From Pseudomonadota bacterium (GTDB lineage: Bacteria > Pseudomonadota > Gammaproteobacteria > Burkholderiales > Burkholderiaceae_C), in assembly GCA_029779845.1 (NCBI GenBank), contig JAKOZT010000157.1:1-59805 (forward strand): 59,805 nucleotides of DNA, read 5' to 3'. Below, in pieces: positions 53,363 through 59,805 of the stretch (position 1 is the stretch's first letter; every line of letters begins with the position of its first letter). The notes beneath the pieces were generated by a model, which was given only the letters and a program-made list of their open reading frames with translations, ran no database searches and had not been told where the DNA came from. Position numbers and translations under genes: made by a program.

Positions 53363-53400
53363 CCTGCGCCAAACCCGCCGCCGCACCAAGCAAAACCCCC

Positions 53401-54009
53401 ATGACCGCCCCCCAGCATCTGAGCCCCGTCTCCCCGCAACGCCCGCTGCCGCGGCTGATCTTCGCCAGCCGCTGGCTGCAGCTGCCGCTGTACCTGGGGC
53501 TGATCCTGGCGCAGGCGGTGTACGTGTTCCATTTCTGGGTCGAGCTGGTGCACCTGATCGAAGCCGCCTTCGGCAACGCCGATGCGCTGGCCAAGCTGGT
53601 GGGCAGCATCGGCTACAAGAGCGACGTGGCGCCCACCGCGCTGAACGAGACCATCATCATGCTGGTGGTGCTGGCGCTGATCGACGTGGTGATGATCAGC
53701 AACCTGCTGATCATGGTGATCGTCGGCGGCTACGAGACCTTCGTCTCGCGCCTGGACCTCGAAGGCCACCCCGACCAGCCCGAGTGGCTGAGCCACGTCA
53801 ACGCCTCGGTGCTGAAGGTCAAGCTGGCCACCGCGATCATCGGCATCAGCTCGATCCACCTGCTCAAGACCTTCATCAACGCCGCCAACTACACCGAGAA
53901 GGTGCTGCTGTGGCAGACGACGATCCACATCGCCTTCCTGTTCTCGGCGCTGGCCATCGCGCTGGCCGACCGCGTGATGGTGCACGCGGGCTCGAACCCG
54001 GACCACTGA
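53401..54009 (+). CDS. UPF0114 (YqhA-like) integral membrane protein
   Basis: A 202-residue protein with three to four membrane segments (about 27-50, 82-110, 140-162, 170-190) and the family block [19 protein letters not shown]. Its function is not known; related proteins are found across proteobacteria. It is 25 nt before the fumarase gene and likely cotranscribed. Confidence 0.88.
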   Translation: MTAPQHLSPVSPQRPLPRLIFASRWLQLPLYLGLILAQAVYVFHFWVELVHLIEAAFGNADALAKLVGSIGYKSDVAPTALNETIIMLVVLALIDVVMISNLLIMVIVGGYETFVSRLDLEGHPDQPEWLSHVNASVLKVKLATAIIGISSIHLLKTFINAANYTEKVLLWQTTIHIAFLFSALAIALADRVMVHAGSNPDH

Positions 54010-54034
54010 CCCCTCTCTCTTCAGGACTTCCGCC

Positions 54035-55561
54035 ATGACCACCACGATCCGCTACGCCGACCTGGTCGACAGCGTCGCCGCGGCGCTGCAGTACATCTCG
54101 TACTACCACCCGGCCGACTACATCGAGCACCTGGCGCGCGCCTACGCCGGCGAGCAGAGCCCGGCCGCGAAGGACGCGATCGCGCAGATCCTGACCAACT
54201 CGAAGATGTGCGCCGAGGGCCGGCGCCCGATCTGCCAGGACACCGGCATCGTCAACGTGTTCATGAAGATCGGCATGGACGTGCGCTTCGAGGGTTTTCC
54301 CGGCAGCCTGGAAGACGCCGTCAACGAAGGCGTGCGGCGCGGCTACCTCGACCCCGACAACACGCTGCGCGCCTCGGTGCTCGCCGACCCGATCTTCGAG
54401 CGCAAGAACACCAGGGACAACACGCCGGCCGTCATCCACATGAGCCTGGTGCCGGGCAACACGCTGGACATGCACGTCGCCGCCAAGGGCGGCGGCAGCG
54501 AGAACAAGAGCAAGTTCGTCATGATGAACCCGAGCGACAACCTGGTCGACTGGGTGCTCAAGACGGTGCCGACGATGGGCGCCGGCTGGTGTCCGCCGGG
54601 CATGCTGGGCATCGGCGTGGGCGGCACCGCCGAGAAGGCGATGCTGCTGGCCAAGGAGGTGCTGATGGAGCCGGTCGACATGTTCGATCTCCTCAAGCGC
54701 GGGCCGGGCAGCAAGCTCGAGGAGTTGCGCATCGAGCTGTACGAGAAGGTCAACGCGCTGGGCATCGGCGCGCAGGGCCTGGGCGGCCTGACCACCGTGC
54801 TCGACGTGAAGATCGCCACCTACCCGACGCACGCGGCGAGCAAGCCGGTGGCGATGATCCCGAACTGCGCCGCGACGCGCCACGCGCATGTGGTGCTCGA
54901 CGGCTCGGGCCCGGCCTTCATGGAGCCGCCCAGCCTGGACCTGTGGCCCGACGTGCACTGGCAGCCCGACTACAACAAGAGCAAGAAGGTCAACCTCGAC
55001 ACGCTGACGGCGGCGGAAGTGGCGAGCTGGAAGCCGGGCGACACGCTGCTGCTGTCCGGCAAGATGCTCACCGGCCGCGACGCCGCGCACAAGCGCATCC
55101 AGGACATGCTGGCCAAGGGCGAGAAGCTGCCGGTGGACTTCACCAACCGCGTGATCTACTACGTCGGCCCGGTCGACCCGGTGCGCGACGAGGTGGTCGG
55201 CCCGGCCGGCCCGACCACCGCCACGCGCATGGACAAGTTCACCGAGATGATGCTGGCGCAGACCGGCCTGATCGCGATGGTCGGCAAGGCCGAGCGCGGG
55301 CCGGTGGCGATCGAGGCGATCAAGAAGCACCAGAGCGCCTACCTGATGGCGGTGGGCGGTGCGGCCTACCTCGTTGCCAAGGCGATCAAGCAGTCCAAGG
55401 TGGTGGGCTTCGCCGATCTCGGCATGGAAGCGATCTACGAGTTCACGATCGAGGACATGCCGGTCACCGTGGCGGTGGACGCCCAAGGCACCAGCGTGCA
55501 CAACACCGGGCCGAAGGAGTGGCAGGCGCGGATCGGGAAGATTCCGGTGGCGGCGGCATGA
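54035..55561 (+). CDS. fumA: Fumarate hydratase class I (iron-sulfur, FumA type)
   Basis: A 508-residue single-chain class I fumarase with fused alpha and beta parts. Conserved Cys-containing blocks are GRRPICQDTGIVNVFMKIG, GAGWCPPGMLGIGVGG and PNCAATRHAHVVLDG, which bind the [4Fe-4S] cluster; the C-terminal half has GKMLTGRDAAHKRI. It interconverts fumarate and malate. Confidence 0.97.
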   Translation: MTTTIRYADLVDSVAAALQYISYYHPADYIEHLARAYAGEQSPAAKDAIAQILTNSKMCAEGRRPICQDTGIVNVFMKIGMDVRFEGFPGSLEDAVNEGVRRGYLDPDNTLRASVLADPIFERKNTRDNTPAVIHMSLVPGNTLDMHVAAKGGGSENKSKFVMMNPSDNLVDWVLKTVPTMGAGWCPPGMLGIGVGGTAEKAMLLAKEVLMEPVDMFDLLKRGPGSKLEELRIELYEKVNALGIGAQGLGGLTTVLDVKIATYPTHAASKPVAMIPNCAATRHAHVVLDGSGPAFMEPPSLDLWPDVHWQPDYNKSKKVNLDTLTAAEVASWKPGDTLLLSGKMLTGRDAAHKRIQDMLAKGEKLPVDFTNRVIYYVGPVDPVRDEVVGPAGPTTATRMDKFTEMMLAQTGLIAMVGKAERGPVAIEAIKKHQSAYLMAVGGAAYLVAKAIKQSKVVGFADLGMEAIYEFTIEDMPVTVAVDAQGTSVHNTGPKEWQARIGKIPVAAA

Positions 55562-55969
55562 ACCCCGATGCGGGCGCCGGGCCCGAGGCGCCGTGAGAGC
55601 AACTGGCTGAAACGCGCGACGCCGAACGGGGGTCCGCTCGGTGGCGCCGATCCCGCCGGAAGATGCGATGGCTCGCCTGCGCGGCCGGTTCCCGACAGTC
55701 CCGTTCGGGCTGACGAGCGGGAGAGAACTGCCTGACACCGTTCGGCCTGAGCTTGTCGAAGGCCCCCGCGAGGCAGCGCCGGCGATCAAACGCCGCGGTC
55801 CCTCGTGCACCCTTCGACAAGCTCAGGGTGAACGGACTCATTCACACAGTCGGAGCCCGTCGAACCCACTCCGCGCGAATCCGCTGCTGGCCCTTCGACA
55901 AGCTCAGGGCGAACGGATCTTCGCGGCTGAACGCGCTCAGACAAGAGACACCGAAGAAGCGATGAGCTT
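55562..55969. other. 408-bp gap with REP-like repeats, no supported gene
   Basis: Nothing coding could be supported here. Four copies or part-copies of the CCGTTCG-CTGAGC-TTGTCGAAGGG family occur at 55701-55713, 55738-55763, 55810-55835 and 55891-55916, in both orientations. The ORFs across this gap contain the repeat translation (PFDKLR, ELVEG), a sign that they are not genes. Confidence 0.8.
55701..55916. repeat. Cluster of REP-like repeat copies
   Basis: Copies at 55738-55763 (one orientation) and at 55810-55835 and 55891-55916 (the other) carry the shared core TTCGACAAGCTCAGGG. The two facing copies could form a long-range hairpin in mRNA leaving the fumarase gene. Confidence 0.85.
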
Positions 55970-57259
55970 CTAAAGCGCCCTCGCCCGCTCCAGCAGCAAC
56001 TCGCGCTCGCGCTGGTTGCGCGCCATCGCCGCGGCGCGCTCGAACTCGGCGCGCGCTTCCTCGCGCCGGCCGAGCTTGACGAGCAGATCGGCGCGCACGC
56101 TCGGCAGCCACTGGTAGTTCTTCAGCGCCGGCTCGCCGGCCAGCGCGTCGACCAGCGGCAACGCCGCCGCCGGGCCGAAGGCCATGCTCACCGCCACCGC
56201 GCGGTTGAGTTCGATCACCGGCGAGGGCGTGGCCTGCGCCAGCGCGTCGTACAGCGCCACGATGCGCGGCCAGTCGGTCTGCGCCGCCGTGGCGGCGCGC
56301 GCATGGCAGGCGGCGATGGCCGCCTGCAGCGCATACGGGCCGAGCGGCTCGCCCTGCGCGGCCGCCAGCGCCTCGGCACGCGCCAGCGCCGCGAGGCCGC
56401 GCGCGATCGCCGTGCCATCCCAGCGGCCGCGGTCCTGCCCGGGCAGCAGCACAGGGCGCCCCTGCGCGTCGGTGCGCGCGGCGCTGCGCGAGGCCTGCAA
56501 CTCCATCAGCGCGAGCAGCCCGTGCACCTCGGCCGCATCGCCCGCCACCTCGGCGAGCACGCGGCCCAGGCGCAGCGCCTGCTCCGCCAGCGCCGGGCGC
56601 ATCCAGTCGTCGCCGGCGGTGGCGGTGTAGCCCTCGTTGAAGATCAGGTAGATCACCTCCAGCACCGAGGCGAGGCGCGCGCGCAGCTCGGCGCCGCGCG
56701 GCACCTCGTAGGGCACGCGCGCCTCGGCCAGCGTGCGCTTGGCGCGCACGATGCGCTGCGCGATGGTCGGCTCGGCGGCGAGGAAGGCGCGCGCGATCTC
56801 CGCGGTGCTGAGGCCGCCGAGCAGCTTGAGCGTCAGCGCCAGCCGCGCGTCCAGCGCCAGCAGCGGGTGGCAGGCGGTGAAGATCAGGCGCAGCAGGTCG
56901 TCGCCGATCTCGTCGGCGCGCTTCGCATCGAGCGCGTCGACGAAATCGGGCACCACCCGCGCCTGCTGCGCCTCCAGGTCGAGGCCGATCGCCTCCAGCT
57001 TGCGCGCGAGGTTGGCGTCGCGGCGCAGGCGGTCGAGCGCGCGATGCTTCGCGGTGGTCATCAGCCAGGCGCCGGGGTTGTCGGGCACGCCTTCGCGCGG
57101 CCAGTGTTCGAGCGCGGCGATCAGCGCGTCCTGCGCGAGTTCCTCGGCGAGGCCGACGTCGCGCACCAGGCGCGCGATGCCGGCGAGGATGCGCAGGCGC
57201 TCGTTGCGCCAGACCGCCTCGATCGCCTCGGCCGCATGCGCCGCCGCGCCGTCGTCCAT
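55970..57259 (-). CDS. RNA polymerase sigma factor of the DUF6596 type
   Basis: A 429-residue ECF-like sigma factor. Region 2 (about 20-85, AEELAQDALIAALEHWP and NPGAWLMTTAKHRALDRLRRD) and region 4 (about 120-180) are followed by a long helical DUF6596/TPR-like C-terminal domain. Such factors pair with YCII-like proteins, which are also here. Start at 57259 overlaps the VOC gene stop by one base. Confidence 0.9.
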   Translation of the reverse strand: MDDGAAAHAAEAIEAVWRNERLRILAGIARLVRDVGLAEELAQDALIAALEHWPREGVPDNPGAWLMTTAKHRALDRLRRDANLARKLEAIGLDLEAQQARVVPDFVDALDAKRADEIGDDLLRLIFTACHPLLALDARLALTLKLLGGLSTAEIARAFLAAEPTIAQRIVRAKRTLAEARVPYEVPRGAELRARLASVLEVIYLIFNEGYTATAGDDWMRPALAEQALRLGRVLAEVAGDAAEVHGLLALMELQASRSAARTDAQGRPVLLPGQDRGRWDGTAIARGLAALARAEALAAAQGEPLGPYALQAAIAACHARAATAAQTDWPRIVALYDALAQATPSPVIELNRAVAVSMAFGPAAALPLVDALAGEPALKNYQWLPSVRADLLVKLGRREEARAEFERAAAMARNQRERELLLERARAL

Positions 57260-57669
57260 CAGCCCTGCGCGGACACCGTGGCCGGGTCCATCCAGAACAC
57301 CTCCCACTGGTGGCCGTCGGGATCCTCGAAGCCGTGCTGCACCATGAAGCCGTGGTCCTTGCGTTCCACCGGCGCGCGGCCGCCGGCGCCGAGCGCCTTG
57401 GCGACCATCGCATCGACCTCGGCGACGCTCTCGCACGACAGCGCCACCAGCACCTCGCTGCTCTTCGTGGCGTCTGCCACCGGCTTCTTCGTGAAGCCCT
57501 GGAAGAACGGCTCGGCCAGCAGCATCACGTAGCCGCCCTCGCCGATCGGCATGCACAGCGCCTTGTCGTTGCTGAACTGGTCGTTGAACGAGAAACCCAG
57601 CGCGCCGAAGAACGCGCGCGTGCGCGCGATGTCGCGCACCGGCAGGTTGACGAAGATCTGGCGTGCCAT
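57259..57669 (-). CDS. VOC-superfamily protein (PhnB/glyoxalase-like)
   Basis: A 136-residue protein with the VOC fold (IFVNLPVRDIARTRAFFGALGFSF) and ending DPDGHQWEVFWMDPA. The ATG at 57669 has AAGGAG 8 nt upstream; a TTG five codons earlier is less likely. No enzymatic role is clear; it belongs to the sigma factor unit. Confidence 0.88.
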   Translation of the reverse strand: MARQIFVNLPVRDIARTRAFFGALGFSFNDQFSNDKALCMPIGEGGYVMLLAEPFFQGFTKKPVADATKSSEVLVALSCESVAEVDAMVAKALGAGGRAPVERKDHGFMVQHGFEDPDGHQWEVFWMDPATVSAQG

Positions 57670-57739
57670 CGTGTGCTCCTTCAAGGCAATGGGGGATGCC
57701 CGCTCCCACGACGAACGGCCGCCGGCCGTTTCGACAGTC

Positions 57740-58102
57740 TCAGGCCGAATCGTCGAAGCACGGCGCCAGCGCGCGCACCTCGACCGGGCACCACTGCGCC
57801 GCCGGGCATTCGGCGGCGACCGCCAGCGCCTCGTCGCGGCTTGCCACGTCGATCATGAAGAAGCCGCCGATCATCTCCTTGGCCTCGGCGAAGGGGCCGT
57901 CGACGACGCTGGTGCGCTCGCCCTGGCGCTGCACGCGCGCCGCCCGGGCGTGCGAGGCGAGCGACTCCACCGCGATCAGCTGTCCGCGCTCGCGCAGCCG
58001 CTCGGCGAAGGCGCCCATCGCGGCGTAGGCGGCCTCGCCCTCGGCGCGCGTGCGCGTGGCGCGCTGGCCGGGCGGCTCGATGATCAGAAGCATGTAGCGC
58101 AT
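57740..58102 (-). CDS. YCII-related (DGPF domain) protein
   Basis: A 120-residue YciI-like protein with MRYMLLI at the start and VVDGPFAEAKEMIGGFFMIDV, the DGPF family signature. These proteins are found next to DUF6596 sigma factors, perhaps as part of the signal route. It is 70 nt upstream of the VOC gene. Confidence 0.9.
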   Translation of the reverse strand: MRYMLLIIEPPGQRATRTRAEGEAAYAAMGAFAERLRERGQLIAVESLASHARAARVQRQGERTSVVDGPFAEAKEMIGGFFMIDVASRDEALAVAAECPAAQWCPVEVRALAPCFDDSA

Positions 58103-58123
58103 GGCGGCCGAGCGTAGCCGAAA

Positions 58124-59038
58124 TCAGCCGCGCGGGTGATGCTGCGCGTGCAGCGACTTCAGCCGCTCGCGCGCCACGTGCGTGTAGATGGTCGTCGTCG
58201 AGATGTCGGCGTGGCCGAGCAGCATCTGCACCGCGCGCAGATCGGCGCCGTGGTTCAGCAGGTGCGTCGCGAAGGCGTGGCGCAATGTGTGCGGCGACAG
58301 CGGCACCTGCACGCCGGCGCGCAGCGCGTGGGCCTTGACCAGCTTCCAGAACATCTGGCGCGTCATCGCGCCGCCGCGCGCGGTGACGAACAGCGCATCG
58401 CTGGCCTGCCCCTGCAGGATCTCGCCGCGCGCTTCGGCCAGATAACGCTCCAGCCAGGCGCGCGCCTCCTCGCCGAAGGGCACGAGGCGCTCCTTCGAAC
58501 CCTTGCCGGTGACGCGCAGCGCGCCTTCGCTCATCGAGAGGTGCACGCCCTTGAGCGTCACCAGCTCGCTGACGCGCAGCCCGCTGGCGTACATCAGCTC
58601 GAGCATCGCGCGGTCGCGCAGGCCCAAGGGCGTCTCGATGTCCGGCGCGGCCAGCAGCGCCTCGACCTGCGCCTCCGACAGCGTCTTGGGCACGCGCAGC
58701 GGCGCCTTCGCGGCGCTCATCTTCAGCGTCGGGTCGGCGCGGGTCAGCTGCTCGCGCAGCGCCCAGCGGAAGAAGCGCTTGAACACCGTCAGACGCCGGT
58801 TCGCGCTGCTCGCCTTGCTGCCGGCGTGGCGCGCCACCGCGTAGGCGAGCAGGTCGGTCTCGGTGCTGTCGGTGATCGCGCGGCCGTGCTCGCGCGCCAG
58901 CCAGCCGGCGTACAGCGCCAGGTCGCGCCGGTAGGCCGCCAGCGTGCTGGCGGCCAGGCCGTCCTCGATCCACAGCGCGTCGGCGAAGCGGTCGATCAGC
59001 TCGCCGCCGGCCGGCGGCGCGCCGGCCGCGGCCTTCAC
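58124..59038 (-). CDS. xerD: Site-specific tyrosine recombinase XerD
   Basis: A 304-residue recombinase of normal length. The N-terminal SAM-like domain (about 8-95) precedes the catalytic domain, which has the Arg in [21 protein letters not shown] (H-x-x-R) and the tyrosine nucleophile in TTTIYTHV. With XerC it resolves chromosome dimers at dif. The GTG start overlaps the stop of the upstream TctC gene. This is a housekeeping recombinase, not a sign of a mobile element. Confidence 0.95.
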   Translation of the reverse strand: MKAAAGAPPAGGELIDRFADALWIEDGLAASTLAAYRRDLALYAGWLAREHGRAITDSTETDLLAYAVARHAGSKASSANRRLTVFKRFFRWALREQLTRADPTLKMSAAKAPLRVPKTLSEAQVEALLAAPDIETPLGLRDRAMLELMYASGLRVSELVTLKGVHLSMSEGALRVTGKGSKERLVPFGEEARAWLERYLAEARGEILQGQASDALFVTARGGAMTRQMFWKLVKAHALRAGVQVPLSPHTLRHAFATHLLNHGADLRAVQMLLGHADISTTTIYTHVARERLKSLHAQHHPRG

Positions 59039-59805
59039 TCCAGCTGCAGCTTCTGCTGCACCACCACCTTCTTGTAGACGTCGAACTCGGCGGCGATCTG
59101 CTGCGCGAACTGCTCGGGCGTGTTGGCCACGATCAGCGAGCCGGTGTCCTCGATGCGCTTCTTCACCGCCGGATCCTCCAGCGTCTTCTTCACCGCGGCG
59201 CTGACCTTGTCGACCACTTCCTTGGGCAGCCCCTTGGGCCCGTGGATGCCGTAGTAGGCCATGCGGTTGACGGGCTCCAGGCCCACCTCCTTGAAGGTCG
59301 GCACGCCCGGCAGCACCGCCAGGCGCTGCGGCGCGGCGACGACGATGGCGATCAGCCGGCCGTCCTTGATGAAGGGCAGCGCCGAGGGCATGTTGTCGAA
59401 GATGATCGGCACCTGGCCGGCCACGGTGTCGTTCAGCGCCGGGCCCGCGCCGCGGTACGGGATGTGGGTCACGAAGGTACCCGACAGGTTCTTGTACAGC
59501 TCCATCTGCAGGTGGCCGATGCCGCCGGTGCCCGAGCTGCTGTAGCTGTACTTGCCGGGGTTCTTCTTCAGCTCGGCGACGAAGCCCTTGTAGTCGCGTG
59601 CCGGAAAGCTGGGGTGCACGGCGATCACGTTGGGCGTGGCGGCCACGTTGATGATCGGCGTGAAGTCGGTCAGCGGGTTGTAGGCGATCTTCGGGTTGAT
59701 GGCCGGGTTGGCCGCCGTGGTGCTGACGGTGGCCATGCCCAGGGCATAGCCGTCGGGCGTGGCACGCGCCGTCTCGGTGGCGCCCACCGAACCGCCACCG
59801 CCGGC
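59035..59805 (-). CDS. Bug/TctC-family tripartite tricarboxylate transporter binding protein (5' end outside window)
   Basis: At least 256 residues of a periplasmic solute-binding protein; the signal peptide and first part lie beyond the right edge. It begins in [19 protein letters not shown], the conserved helix after the ENKGGAGG loop, and includes [29 protein letters not shown]. Bug proteins bind carboxylates; the ligand is unknown. No TctA or TctB gene is visible. Confidence 0.93.
   Translation of the reverse strand, partial: AGGGGSVGATETARATPDGYALGMATVSTTAANPAINPKIAYNPLTDFTPIINVAATPNVIAVHPSFPARDYKGFVAELKKNPGKYSYSSSGTGGIGHLQMELYKNLSGTFVTHIPYRGAGPALNDTVAGQVPIIFDNMPSALPFIKDGRLIAIVVAAPQRLAVLPGVPTFKEVGLEPVNRMAYYGIHGPKGLPKEVVDKVSAAVKKTLEDPAVKKRIEDTGSLIVANTPEQFAQQIAAEFDVYKKVVVQQKLQLE

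Noticed and set aside
58124..59038. XerD-like recombinase as a sign of an integron or genomic island
   Set aside because: Length and motifs fit the housekeeping XerD; no att sites, cassettes or other mobility genes are near.

Overview
The window is GC-rich (roughly 70% by eye), densely packed, mostly oriented in short operons with ATGA-type start/stop overlaps. Its first 25 kb is an almost complete tetrahydromethanopterin (dH4MPT)/methylofuran one-carbon island of the kind found in methylotrophic proteobacteria. Together with the betaproteobacterial housekeeping genes that follow (ribBA-ribH-nusB, ybgC-tolQRA, ubiD, class I fumarase, Bug/TctC), this points to a Burkholderiales bacterium, probably of the Rubrivivax/Leptothrix/Methylibium group. 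The genus is an inference; no rRNA or tRNA gene was seen.

Layout. (1) 196-9992, minus strand: sensor-poor chemotaxis receptor, HAD phosphatase, fused pabBC, a Fae paralogue with an altered active site, the fhcBADC formyltransferase/hydrolase genes and a HisA/HisF-like orphan. (2) 10005-12599, plus strand: mfnD-mfnF-mfnE, methylofuran assembly. (3) 12536-17918, minus strand: sigma-54 activator, dmrB-type flavoprotein, dihydropteroate-synthase-like protein, DUF447 protein, mfnB. (4) 18080-18565, plus strand: a folB paralogue behind a plausible -24/-12 promoter, with a perfect palindrome further upstream. (5) 18693-25138, minus strand: canonical fae with an intrinsic terminator, CitG-like, RimK-like ligase, mch, ATP-grasp protein, mtdB, beta-RFAP synthase. 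In this island Fae condenses formaldehyde with dH4MPT, MtdB oxidises the methylene group, Mch hydrolyses the methenyl group and FhcABCD moves the formyl group to methylofuran and releases formate. The remaining genes plausibly make the two cofactors.

(6) 25249-30468, minus strand: pterin carbinolamine dehydratase, fumarylacetoacetase, DUF2783, FAD monooxygenase, VOC protein and an atypical metallo-beta-lactamase-fold protein, with a divergent iclR regulator and candidate operators. This looks like an aromatic-ring degradation operon. (7) 31543-38235: ubiD, a lytic transglycosylase, a ZTP riboswitch in front of glyA, nrdR and an S9 peptidase. (8) 38364-41490: five minor pilin genes without pilY1. 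(9) 41497-46691: riboflavin operon (with a degenerate RibA half), nusB and an aminotransferase. (10) 46799-51242: a PEGA-domain Ser/Thr kinase, a TssQ-like lipoprotein and ybgC-tolQRA. (11) 51301-59805: acs, UPF0114 membrane protein, class I fumarase, a 408-bp repeat-rich gap, sigma factor/VOC/YCII trio, xerD and a truncated Bug-family binding protein.

The least explained parts are the orphan enzymes embedded in the cofactor island, the inactive-looking Fae paralogue, the sigma-54 circuit and the unusual aromatic operon.
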